Part shown: positions 1 to 4,989 of the stretch, piece by piece
Layout: each line of letters begins with the position of its first letter
Position numbering within the stretch: the stretch's first letter is position 1
From: Halobacteriales archaeon SW_9_67_25
Lineage (GTDB): Archaea; Halobacteriota; Halobacteria; Halobacteriales; Haloarculaceae
Length of the DNA: 5,134 nt
Assembly: GCA_003022745.1 (NCBI GenBank)
Contig: PXSU01000108.1
Span: 1-5,134 of the forward strand
Direction: 5' to 3'
The notes under the pieces: model-generated
What the model was told of the DNA's origin: nothing
The model's input: only the letters and a program-made list of their open reading frames with translations
Databases searched by the model: none
Program-made: the position numbers and the translations under genes

Positions 1-277
1 CTACAGGGTCGCACTCATCCGGTCCGAGGAGACCGACACCGGCGAGGAGACGGCCGATACCGGGCCGCCATCCGAGCCCCAGCCGCCCGTCGAACCCGGC
101 GAGATCCGCTACGTCGAGATCGAGGACATCGGGAAACAGGGCGACGGCATCGCGCGGGTCGAGCGCGGATACGTCATTATCGTTCCGGACGCGGAGATCG
201 GCGAGCGCGTCAAGGTCGAGATCACCGAGGTCAAGTCGAACTTCGCCGTCGGACAGGTCCTCGAAGAGCCAGTGTAG
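1..277 (+). CDS. TRAM-domain protein, 3' part (N-terminus outside window)
   Basis: Open frame from base 2 to the TAG at 275-277 gives 91 residues of the C-terminal part of a protein whose start lies upstream. Visible residues 1-8 (YRVALIRS) look like the end of an N-terminal domain. They are followed by an acidic, proline-rich linker (about 9-34) and a TRAM domain (about 35-89) with the conserved segments IEDIGKQGDGIARV and GYVIIVP, a G-x-R-V-K-V strand and a final NFAVGQVLE strand. TRAM is a small beta-barrel RNA-binding domain found in tRNA-modifying enzymes (MiaB, TrmA families) and as small archaeal proteins that may act as RNA chaperones. Haloarchaea carry several short TRAM proteins with this layout, so a general RNA-binding role is likely, but the target cannot be read from the sequence. 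The domain call is strong; the full length is unknown. Confidence 0.9.
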   Translation, partial: YRVALIRSEETDTGEETADTGPPSEPQPPVEPGEIRYVEIEDIGKQGDGIARVERGYVIIVPDAEIGERVKVEITEVKSNFAVGQVLEEPV

Positions 278-278
278 C

Positions 279-290
279 CGTCGGCCGACG
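279..290. repeat. 12-bp perfect palindrome after the TRAM gene
   Basis: CGTCGGCCGACG is its own reverse complement and begins 1 nt after the TAG of the TRAM gene. A transcript could fold only a short 4-bp stem with a GGCC loop, and no U-rich tract follows directly, so it is a weak terminator candidate at best. GC-rich palindromes of this size also arise by chance in such genomes. Confidence 0.3.
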
Positions 291-390
291 TACCACTCGG
301 ACTGACATATCCGTTCTCTCGGCGGCTGTGTCACAGGACTTTGCAGAAAACCACGGGACAGCGAGAGGTTAATCGACTGTACCAAACCGG

Positions 391-397
391 CTATACT
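391..397 (+). promoter_or_regulatory. TATA-like box for the small winged-helix-like gene
   Basis: CTATACT is centred about 25 bp upstream of the ATG at 419, the spacing expected when an archaeal transcript begins at or next to the start codon. No Shine-Dalgarno sequence precedes the ATG, which fits a leaderless mRNA. The short arms AACCG (385-389) and CGGTT (414-418) flank the box and could be a coincidence. Confidence 0.55.
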
Positions 398-418
398 GTG
401 TCGGGACCTGTAACGGTT

Positions 419-664
419 ATGAGCACGACTGCCCCCACGGGGAAGGCCGGACAGTCCCTCAGCGAGAAACAGCGGCGCATCCTGTCGTACCTCCGGGACC
501 ACGCCGACGAGCAGACCTACTTCAAGTCCCGGCTCATCGGCGAGGAACTGGACCTCTCGCCCAAGGAAGTGGGAACCAACATGTCCGCCATTCAGGAGGG
601 TGACTTCGACGTCGACGTCGAGAAGTGGGGGTACTCCTCCAGTACGACCTGGAAAGTCACCTAA
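419..664 (+). CDS. Small conserved haloarchaeal protein, winged-helix-like (DUF7123-type)
   Basis: An 81-residue protein beginning MSTTAPTGKAGQ. After a short polar N-terminal tail (1-14), residues 15-80 read as a compact winged-helix fold: helix SEKQRRILSYLRDHA, a turn, helix SRLIGEELDL, then SPKEVGTNMSAIQEG as the likely recognition helix, and a beta wing (DVDVEKWGYSSSTTWKV) to the C-terminus. From memory it matches a short conserved haloarchaeal family annotated DUF7123; I know of no experimental function. A DNA-binding or regulatory role is inferred from the fold pattern only. The ATG at 419 is chosen because a TATA-like box lies about 25 bp upstream; a longer reading starting at TTG 341 would place that box inside the gene. 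The stop TAA (662-664) overlaps the stop of the convergent phoU gene. The next gene upstream on this strand ends 141 nt away, so this is probably a single-gene unit. Confidence 0.85.
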   Translation: MSTTAPTGKAGQSLSEKQRRILSYLRDHADEQTYFKSRLIGEELDLSPKEVGTNMSAIQEGDFDVDVEKWGYSSSTTWKVT

Positions 665-1335
665 TAGAGGAGGTCGTCGTCGCTCTCGACCATGTAGAGG
701 GTGCGGGCAGCGATGTTGACGGCGTGGTCGCCGACCCGTTCGAGGTCGCGGATCGTCAGCAAGAGTCGGTGGACGTCCCCCATCAGCCGCTGGATTTCGG
801 CCTCTGAATCGACGTCCTCCCGTTCGATGAGTTCGCGCGCGACCGTCTCGGAGGCACGTTCACACATCTCGTCGATCCCGTCGTCGCGATCGCCTATCTC
901 GAAACACGATGCGGCGTCCTCCGCCGCGTAGGCGTCCATCGCCGCCTCGACCATCTCGATTGTCGCGGTGCCGATGCTCTGGATGTCGACCTCGGGGAAG
1001 ACGTCCCGCTGGGCGTCGAGCGAGTAATCGCCGAGGTTCGTCGCGAGGTCCCCGATCCGCTCCAGGTCGGTGATGATCTTGAACGACGCGGCGATGAGCC
1101 GGAGGTCCCCTGCGACCGGCTGCTGGAGGGCAAGCAGGTCCACGCAGTCACCCTCCAGTTCGAGGTACATCTCGTTGACCTCGTGGTCGCCCTCGATGAC
1201 GTCCCAGGCAAGGTCCTCGTCTTTCCGTTCCAGCGCGTCCAGCCCCATGCGGAGCCGTTCCAGGACTATCTCACTCATGTAGAGGACATCCTCGCGCAAA
1301 CTCCGTAGCTTCTCCTGATACCCCTCGCGTGGCAT
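661..1335 (-). CDS. phoU: PhoU-domain phosphate signalling regulator
   Basis: A 224-residue, all-helical protein containing the two PhoU three-helix bundles. Each bundle carries the family's metal-binding signature E-xxx-D-xxx-N: E92/D96/N100 within DLERIGDLATN and E199/D203/N207 within DLERVGDHAVN. Length and both motifs match complete PhoU proteins (about 215-235 residues). PhoU proteins are cytoplasmic, bind metal clusters, and couple the Pst phosphate transporter to phosphate-responsive control; in archaea the partners are less clear. No pst transporter genes lie in the window, so this is a stand-alone copy. The gene follows the SHOCT membrane protein gene by 69 nt but has its own TATA-like box, so independent transcription is likely. 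Its TAG stop (661-663) overlaps the TAA of the convergent small gene. A second, broken PhoU gene lies about 540 bp upstream. The family call is near certain; the specific pathway is inferred. Confidence 0.95.
   Translation of the reverse strand: MPREGYQEKLRSLREDVLYMSEIVLERLRMGLDALERKDEDLAWDVIEGDHEVNEMYLELEGDCVDLLALQQPVAGDLRLIAASFKIITDLERIGDLATNLGDYSLDAQRDVFPEVDIQSIGTATIEMVEAAMDAYAAEDAASCFEIGDRDDGIDEMCERASETVARELIEREDVDSEAEIQRLMGDVHRLLLTIRDLERVGDHAVNIAARTLYMVESDDDLLY
690..759. repeat. 70-bp phoU-end repeat, copy 1
   Basis: This stretch, encoding the last metal motif and ARTLYM segment of the intact phoU, matches 1902-1971 in the broken paralogue at 63 of 70 positions by direct alignment, with no gaps. 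The copies are direct repeats about 1.2 kb apart. The likeness mainly reflects shared ancestry and a strongly conserved helix, but it also offers a substrate for recombination that would remove the SHOCT gene. Confidence 0.7.
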
Positions 1336-1360
1336 ACGTCTAGATGTGCCGTCAGGTGCA

Positions 1361-1370
1361 ATGTATGTTT
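1361..1370 (-). promoter_or_regulatory. TATA-like box for phoU
   Basis: On the minus strand, AAACATACAT is centred about 30 bp upstream of the phoU ATG (1335-1333). This predicts a transcript with only a few untranslated bases. No Shine-Dalgarno sequence is seen before the ATG. Confidence 0.45.
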
Positions 1371-1383
1371 GTATGACGCACGT

Positions 1384-1396
1384 CGGGGATACCCCG
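1384..1396. repeat. GC-rich inverted repeat between the SHOCT gene and phoU
   Basis: CGGGG-ATA-CCCCG has perfect 5-bp arms and a 3-base spacer. It lies 8 bases downstream of the SHOCT gene's TGA and about 14 bp upstream of the phoU TATA-like box. It could be a hairpin at the end of the SHOCT transcript or an operator for phoU. No U-tract follows on the minus strand, so it is not a typical terminator. Confidence 0.35.
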
Positions 1397-1404
1397 GATC
1401 GCCC

Positions 1405-1830
1405 TCACGACCGCTCGGTTTCCCGGTCGCGCTGGACAGATCGGCCTCGCTCCGGGCCGTCCAGCGCCGGTTCTTCGTTTCCGTATGCGTCCTCGGCGGC
1501 CGCGACGGATTCGGTCTCCAGCAACCTTTCGACGCGTCGCTCGAACTCCATCTCGTCGACCTCACCGCGCGCGTAGCGCTCGCGGAGTTCGGCGAGTGCG
1601 GCCTCCAGTTCCGGAGTCACCGAATCCCCCTTCCCTTCGCTGCCGGCCGCGTACCACTTCGCAACCGCGACCCCGGCCGGCAGGAGACCGCCAAAGCCGA
1701 CGGGGAAGGCGACCCAGAAGTACGGCCACCCGAGGGCCAGCAGTCCGAAGCCGGCCAGCAGCGTCACGAGTGTCACGACGCCTGCGACTGCCTCGGTTGC
1801 CGGCGATTCCTCGTCCTTGCCCTCGGGCAT
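1405..1830 (-). CDS. Two-helix membrane protein with C-terminal SHOCT domain
   Basis: A 141-residue protein. A short acidic N-terminus is followed by two hydrophobic segments (about residues 13-34 and 37-58, joined by a GWPY turn) that read as a transmembrane hairpin. Residues about 72-106 form a SHOCT (short C-terminal) domain, with the core LRERYARGEVDEMEFERRVERLL containing the typical R-x-A-x-G-E-[IV]-x-x-x-E-F pattern. The last 35 residues are charged and probably disordered. SHOCT domains are thought to mediate oligomerisation or partner contacts, and this TM-SHOCT architecture is very common in haloarchaea; its role is unknown. It lies between an intact and a broken phoU gene, which suggests but does not prove a link to phosphate signalling at the membrane. 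The ATG at 1830-1828 gives the full hairpin and has an AT-rich promoter element about 31 bp upstream. The gap to the upstream pseudogene is 42 nt. Confidence 0.88.
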   Translation of the reverse strand: MPEGKDEESPATEAVAGVVTLVTLLAGFGLLALGWPYFWVAFPVGFGGLLPAGVAVAKWYAAGSEGKGDSVTPELEAALAELRERYARGEVDEMEFERRVERLLETESVAAAEDAYGNEEPALDGPERGRSVQRDRETERS

Positions 1831-1857
1831 TCCTGGGTGGAGCCACGGCCTCCGGTA

Positions 1858-1866
1858 GAATATTTC
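1858..1866 (-). promoter_or_regulatory. TATA-like box for the SHOCT membrane protein gene
   Basis: AAATATTCT on the minus strand is centred about 32 bp upstream of the ATG at 1830. It is the only AT-rich element in the 42-nt gap after the broken phoU gene, and would give a transcript with a short leader. Confidence 0.5.
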
Positions 1867-1872
1867 TTTTCG

Positions 1873-2486
1873 TCAGTACAGCAACGCGTCGTCGGATTCG
1901 GCCATGTAGAGGGTACGCGCGGCGATGTTGACAGCGTGGTCGCCGACGCGTTCGAGGTCCCGGACCGTCAGGAGGAGCTGGAAGACCTCCTCGAGGAGCC
2001 CTTCGAGTGCTTCCTCGTCGGGTTGCTGGTCCACGAGGTCCCGAAGCATCACCTCGGCAGCCCGCTCGCAGAGGCCGTCCACCTCGTCGTCGCGGTCGGC
2101 GACAGCGTGACACTGTTCCGGGTCGGCGGACTCGTAGGCTGCGAGGGCGTCTTCGACCTGGTCTGCGACGAGTTCGCCGATGGTGACGAGGTCCGCGCGC
2201 GGCGTGAACTCCCTGGACATCCCCGTGACGTACCCGCCGAGGTTCATCGCCAGGTCGCCGATCCGTTCGAGGTCGGTCAGGATCTTGAACGACGCGGCGA
2301 CGAATCGAAGGTCGCTGGCGACGGGCTGTTGGAGCGTGAAGAGGCGAGGACGAACCGTGCGCGCTCGCGGTCTCCATCATCGAGAGCTCTGACGGCGGTC
2401 CGGAGGCGGTCGACTACCGTCGCACCGAGGCCGAGAACTGCCTCGTGGAGTGCCTCCATCTCCGCCCGGAATGAGTCGCGGGCCAT
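1873..2486 (-). pseudogene. phoU: Broken second PhoU gene (out-of-frame internal deletion)
   Basis: Two reading frames together make one PhoU protein. From ATG 2486, 48 residues (MARDSFRAEMEAL... to ...ERARFVLA) align without gaps with residues 1-48 of the intact PhoU at 661-1335. The match then resumes in another frame at base 2343, with LFTLQQPVASDLR, and runs 156 residues to the TGA at 1873-1875. That part keeps both metal motifs (DLERIGD, DLERVGD) and the family C-terminus ARTLYMAESDD. About 18 residues, equivalent to 49-66 of the intact copy, are missing at the junction. This implies a net loss of about 55 nt, which explains the frame change. As it stands, translation from the ATG runs 21 foreign residues past the junction and stops at 2277-2279 (69 residues). 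An internal ATG at 2247 could yield a 124-residue C-terminal fragment, but there is no evidence for this. The promoter region looks intact and both halves are well conserved, so inactivation appears recent, or the gap is a sequencing or assembly error. Confidence 0.88.
1902..1971. repeat. 70-bp phoU-end repeat, copy 2
   Basis: This is the partner of 690-759, in the same orientation, and encodes the last metal motif of the broken phoU copy. The seven mismatches include both silent and amino-acid-changing differences. Confidence 0.7.
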
Positions 2487-2510
2487 GTTTATTCTACGGT
2501 GGGGCCGTCA

Positions 2511-2518
2511 CATAATTG
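2511..2518 (-). promoter_or_regulatory. TATA-like box of the broken phoU gene
   Basis: ACAATTATG on the minus strand, directly after the TGA of the HAD gene (2521-2519), is centred about 28 bp upstream of the ATG at 2486. The spacing is that of a functional haloarchaeal promoter with little or no leader, so the disrupted gene may still be transcribed. Confidence 0.5.
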
Positions 2519-3178
2519 TCAGCCCTCGCGCACCACCTCGGCGAGGTCGTACAGATCTGTGACCTCGTAAGTCGGCTCTGCGGACAGTTCCGTGTCCGCG
2601 CTGTGGTCCCGGCGGAGAAAGGCGCTGTCGACGCCAGCCCGCCCTGCCGCCCGGACGTCGACCTCGCTGTCTCCGACGTAGAGCGCATCCCGCGTCCCGA
2701 GGTCCGAGAGCGCCCGTTCGAGGTAGTACGGGTCCGGTTTCTTCCGCTCGGCGCCCGCGACCGTGGGTTCGCGACCGTACACCACGTCGAAGAAATCGAG
2801 TCCGTAGTGGTCGACGATGAACGAGACGGTCTCGTGTTGGTTGTTGCTGACCATCCCGAGCCTGGCGTCGAGCTGTGTCAGCGCGGCCACGTCGTCGTAC
2901 AGCCTCTTGCTGCCGTCGCGGATCAGGTTCATCTGGGTTGCTGCGGCGAGGTCCTCCCGGCGCCGCCAGAAGCGCTCGACATCGACAGCGTCGACGCCCA
3001 CCGTCTGGAGTGTCTCATGGGGCCCCGCGCTCGCGGCGATCGCCTGTTCGACGCGCTCGCGGTCCGGGTCGACACCCACGTCGTGGAGGGCCGCACAGAC
3101 GGCGTCGGTGATGTGCGTACTGTCCGTCGGTTCGACGATGACGCCGTCGTTGTCGAAGACGACCGCGTCGTACGGCAT
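2519..3178 (-). CDS. HAD-superfamily hydrolase (phosphoglycolate phosphatase-like)
   Basis: A 219-residue protein with all four HAD motifs. Motif I is FDNDGV with nucleophile D9 and acid/base D11; motif II is MVSNN (S111); motif III is the lysine of KKPDP (K146/K147); motif IV is GDSEVDV (D170, D174). Residues about 15-95 between motifs I and II form a helical C1 cap, as in the phosphoglycolate phosphatase/beta-phosphoglucomutase group. A cytoplasmic, Mg-dependent phosphomonoesterase is therefore expected; the substrate cannot be read from sequence. The start MPYDAVVFDNDG places motif I at the very N-terminus, as usual for the family. The gene begins only 8 nt after the stop of the ArsC-like gene and has no promoter of its own, so the two almost certainly form one transcript. 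A much longer reading of this frame runs into the upstream gene and is not credible. Confidence 0.9.
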   Translation of the reverse strand: MPYDAVVFDNDGVIVEPTDSTHITDAVCAALHDVGVDPDRERVEQAIAASAGPHETLQTVGVDAVDVERFWRRREDLAAATQMNLIRDGSKRLYDDVAALTQLDARLGMVSNNQHETVSFIVDHYGLDFFDVVYGREPTVAGAERKKPDPYYLERALSDLGTRDALYVGDSEVDVRAAGRAGVDSAFLRRDHSADTELSAEPTYEVTDLYDLAEVVREG

Positions 3179-3186
3179 CGTGTCTG

Positions 3187-3693
3187 TCAAAACGACAGCG
3201 CGTCCCTGACGGCACTGGAGACCCGGGCGGTGACGGACTCCGACTCGTCGTCGGACTCGGCAGCCGTCCGCTCGATCTCGTCGAACAACCCGGAGACGCG
3301 CCGTTCGATCTCGTCCCGCACCTCCCGGACTGTCTCCATGTCCTTGCCGTCGGGGTTCGTCAGATCCCAGGCCCGGGACTCGACACCGTACTGTGCGGGG
3401 TTGAACTCCGTGATCGAACAGCCCATCGTCACCAGGTAGTGGCTGTCTTTCAGGTCGTCGAGGACCACCCACGACGGCGACCGGTCCGAGAGATCGAATT
3501 CCTCCTCGGCCATCGCGTCGACGACCTCGCTGTGGATCTCGTCGGCCGGATCGGTGCCCCCCGAGTGTATCTCGACGACCTCTTCGAGGCCGCGTTCGGC
3601 GCGTTCGCGCTCGGCGAAAGCCGCCGCCATCTGGCTCCGCCCCGCATTGTGCACGCAAATAAAGTCGATCCGGACCGTATCGGTCGCTGCCAT
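3187..3693 (-). CDS. ArsC/low-molecular-weight protein tyrosine phosphatase-like protein
   Basis: A 168-residue protein of the LMW-PTP fold shared by protein tyrosine phosphatases and thioredoxin-type arsenate reductases. Near the N-terminus the phosphate-binding P-loop C13-VHNAG-R19-S reads FICVHNAGRSQMA, the form typical of arsenate reductases. SGGTDPADEIHSEVVDAM follows, then VTMGCS (C92), and WDLTNPDGKD (about 109-118) carries the presumed general-acid aspartate. An acidic, probably flexible tail starts near 144. Known thioredoxin-linked ArsC enzymes use three cysteines. Here only C13 and C92 exist, and the stretch after C92 (ITEFNPAQYG) has no third cysteine, so arsenate reductase activity is uncertain and phosphatase activity is equally possible. 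The ATG at 3693-3691 is chosen because a TATA-like element sits about 26 bp upstream. This is the first gene of a two-gene unit with the HAD hydrolase. Confidence 0.88.
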   Translation of the reverse strand: MAATDTVRIDFICVHNAGRSQMAAAFAERERAERGLEEVVEIHSGGTDPADEIHSEVVDAMAEEEFDLSDRSPSWVVLDDLKDSHYLVTMGCSITEFNPAQYGVESRAWDLTNPDGKDMETVREVRDEIERRVSGLFDEIERTAAESDDESESVTARVSSAVRDALSF

Positions 3694-3711
3694 ATCGGGG
3701 GGCCGACGCCA

Positions 3712-3725
3712 ACCGTAAAAACGGT
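3712..3725. promoter_or_regulatory. Inverted repeat over the arsC-like promoter
   Basis: ACCGT-AAAA-ACGGT is an inverted repeat with perfect 5-bp arms that covers the probable TATA element of the arsC-like gene. A protein bound here would block TBP, so it could be a repressor site. The arms are short, so chance is not excluded. Confidence 0.4.
3714..3721 (-). promoter_or_regulatory. TATA-like box for the arsC-like/HAD unit
   Basis: On the minus strand, TTTTTACG is centred about 25 bp upstream of the ATG at 3693, so a leaderless transcript is predicted. No Shine-Dalgarno sequence precedes the start codon. A further AT-rich stretch, TATAC (3726-3730), lies upstream at a less suitable spacing. 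Confidence 0.5.
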
Positions 3726-3745
3726 GTATATGAGGCGTATGGACG

Positions 3746-3765
3746 GCTATTGAGCAGTCTATAGC
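3746..3765. repeat. Spaced inverted repeat in the divergent promoter region
   Basis: GCTAT (3746-3750) and ATAGC (3761-3765) are perfect inverted 5-bp arms separated by 10 bp, lying between the two divergent promoters. The arms are one and a half helical turns apart, centre to centre. The site could bind a dimer, but the short arms make it weak. Confidence 0.25.
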
Positions 3766-3786
3766 GGTCTCGACAATCGGCTGCCC

Positions 3787-3801
3787 CGGCACACGGTGCC
3801 G
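3787..3801. promoter_or_regulatory. Candidate operator upstream of the xylose dehydrogenase TATA box
   Basis: CGGCAC-ACG-GTGCCG is an inverted repeat with perfect 6-bp arms and a 3-bp spacer. It ends 3 bp before the TATA-like box TTTAATA (3805-3811). This position, abutting the BRE/TATA, is where archaeal activators or repressors commonly bind, so it is the best regulatory site candidate in the window. The regulator is unknown. Confidence 0.5.
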
Positions 3802-3804
3802 AGG

Positions 3805-3811
3805 TTTAATA
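3805..3811 (+). promoter_or_regulatory. TATA box for the xylose dehydrogenase-like gene
   Basis: TTTAATA is centred 26 bp upstream of the ATG at 3834. This predicts transcription starting at or within a base or two of the start codon. Confidence 0.65.
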
Positions 3812-3822
3812 CCCGGTCGCCC

Positions 3823-3828
3823 GGAGGT
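3823..3828 (+). promoter_or_regulatory. Shine-Dalgarno-like GGAGGT before the dehydrogenase gene
   Basis: GGAGGT ends 5 nt before the ATG at 3834 and matches the anti-SD end of archaeal 16S rRNA. It supports ATG 3834 over the in-frame ATG at 3855. If the TATA box at 3805 is used, however, the mRNA would start downstream of this site, which would then serve only a longer transcript. Confidence 0.5.
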
Positions 3829-3833
3829 ATCCT

Positions 3834-4913
3834 ATGGACTTCCCCGTCGACCAGATGACCGAGCGTGACTGGCAGACGGCCGAGGACCCCGGCACGGTCC
3901 GGTTCGCGATGGTCGGGCTGGGCTGGTGGACGCGCGCCGAGGCTGTGCCGGCCGTCGAGGAGTCGGACTTTTGCGAGACGACGGTCCTCGTCAGCGGCTC
4001 GAAGGAGAAGGCACGCGCAGGGAAAGACCTCGCCGGGAGCATCGAGCACGGGATAACCTACGAGGAGTTCCACGACGGGGTGGCTGCGGACGCCTTCGAC
4101 GCGGTGTACGTCTGTACGCCGAACGCGTTGCACCTCCCCTTTGTCGAGACGGCAGCACGCCTCGACAAGGACGTCCTCTGCGAGAAGCCCATGGAGGCGA
4201 CAGTGGCGCGGGCCCGCGAAATCGTCGAACTCGCCAGCGCCCACGACATCGAGGTCATGGTGGCTTACCGGATGCAGACCGAACCGGTCGTCCGGCGGGC
4301 GCGAGAACTGGTCCGGGAGGGCGTCATCGGCGACCCGGTCCTCGTCCACGGGAACATGTCACAGCGACTGCTGGATATCATCCCCGACCCCGACCAGTGG
4401 CGCCTCGACCCCGACACATCAGGGGGCGCGACCGTCATGGACATGGGCGTCTACCCCATCAACACGACGCGGTTCCTGCTCGACAGCGACCCGACGGCGG
4501 TGCAGGCACGGACGGCCCACGAGCAGGCGGCCTTCGCCGATGTCGGCGACGAACACGCGGCCTTCACACTGGAGTTCCCGGACGGCGTCTACGCGGCCTG
4601 TACGGCCAGCCAGAACGCCTACAAGTCGAGTCACCTCCGCGTGACCGGGACCGAGGGCGAGATAGCCATCGACCCGGCTTTCTTCAACGAAAAGGACCGG
4701 GGCTTTCGCGTCTCGGTCGCCGACGAACACTGGGAGGTCGGGTTCGAACAGCTCGACCAGATGACCGAAGAGTTCGATTACTTCGCACACGCCCTCCTGA
4801 CGGGGAGGCCGGTCTGTGCAGACGCCGAGCACGGGTTCGTCGATATGTGCGTCCTCGAATCCATCTACGAGGCGGCCGACAGCGGGGAGACAGTCGACGT
4901 GTCGGGACTGTAA
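3834..4913 (+). CDS. gfo6: Gfo/Idh/MocA oxidoreductase, probable D-xylose 1-dehydrogenase
   Basis: A 359-residue protein. Residues about 22-150 form an NAD(P)-binding Rossmann domain with [13 protein letters not shown] as the dinucleotide loop, [10 protein letters not shown] (91-100) and the family hallmark CEKPMEA with catalytic lysine K118. The C-terminal alpha/beta domain (about 152-350) contains [14 protein letters not shown], where Y207 replaces the histidine found in many relatives, as in glucose-fructose oxidoreductase and xylose dehydrogenases. Length and motifs such as [14 protein letters not shown] and AACTASQNA closely recall the NADP-dependent D-xylose dehydrogenase characterised from Haloarcula marismortui. 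That enzyme oxidises D-xylose to xylonolactone, the first step of the haloarchaeal oxidative pentose pathway to 2-oxoglutarate. No other pathway gene is in the window. A candidate operator, TATA box and Shine-Dalgarno sequence precede the start. The family is certain; xylose as substrate is inferred from remembered similarity. Confidence 0.85.
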   Translation: MDFPVDQMTERDWQTAEDPGTVRFAMVGLGWWTRAEAVPAVEESDFCETTVLVSGSKEKARAGKDLAGSIEHGITYEEFHDGVAADAFDAVYVCTPNALHLPFVETAARLDKDVLCEKPMEATVARAREIVELASAHDIEVMVAYRMQTEPVVRRARELVREGVIGDPVLVHGNMSQRLLDIIPDPDQWRLDPDTSGGATVMDMGVYPINTTRFLLDSDPTAVQARTAHEQAAFADVGDEHAAFTLEFPDGVYAACTASQNAYKSSHLRVTGTEGEIAIDPAFFNEKDRGFRVSVADEHWEVGFEQLDQMTEEFDYFAHALLTGRPVCADAEHGFVDMCVLESIYEAADSGETVDVSGL

Positions 4914-4960
4914 TACTGAGCGCCCGGATGCGACCGAGTGTGACGGCCCGATCGACGTGG

Positions 4961-4967
4961 TTATATT
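4961..4967 (+). promoter_or_regulatory. TATA box for the lipoprotein gene
   Basis: TTATATT is centred 26 bp upstream of the ATG at 4990, predicting a leaderless transcript independent of the dehydrogenase gene, which ends 76 nt before the ATG. No Shine-Dalgarno sequence is seen before the start. Confidence 0.65.
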
Positions 4968-4989
4968 CGGACAGTCCCAGGGTTCACGT

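Noticed and set aside
341..418. N-terminal extension of the small winged-helix-like protein from TTG 341
   Set aside because: It would put the TATA-like box inside the coding region, and the ATG at 419 matches the usual family start.
2247..2345. Programmed ribosomal frameshift joining the two phoU frames
   Set aside because: About 18 conserved residues are missing at the junction and no slippery sequence is seen, so a deletion explains the data better.
1369..2562. 397-codon plus-strand open frame opposite the SHOCT gene and broken phoU
   Set aside because: It is antisense to recognisable PhoU and SHOCT sequences, has no domain of its own, and long antisense frames are common in GC-rich haloarchaeal genes.
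2516..3439. 307-codon plus-strand open frame opposite the HAD and ArsC-like genes
   Set aside because: The minus strand here carries all HAD motifs and a P-loop; the plus-strand frame is their mirror and has no recognisable family.
2519..3712. Single 397-residue protein fusing the HAD frame with upstream sequence
   Set aside because: Its first 178 residues are the ArsC-like gene read in the wrong frame; the HAD domain starts naturally at ATG 3178.
3694..3792. N-terminal extension of the ArsC-like protein from a GTG at 3792
   Set aside because: The P-loop would sit far from the N-terminus, unlike the family, and the promoter element at 3714-3721 would be inside the gene.
4939..4949. TGTGACGGCCC shared between the lipoprotein and broken phoU promoter regions
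   Set aside because: The minus-strand copy at 2502-2512 lies downstream of its TATA box while this one lies upstream, and an 11-base GC-rich match is plausibly chance.
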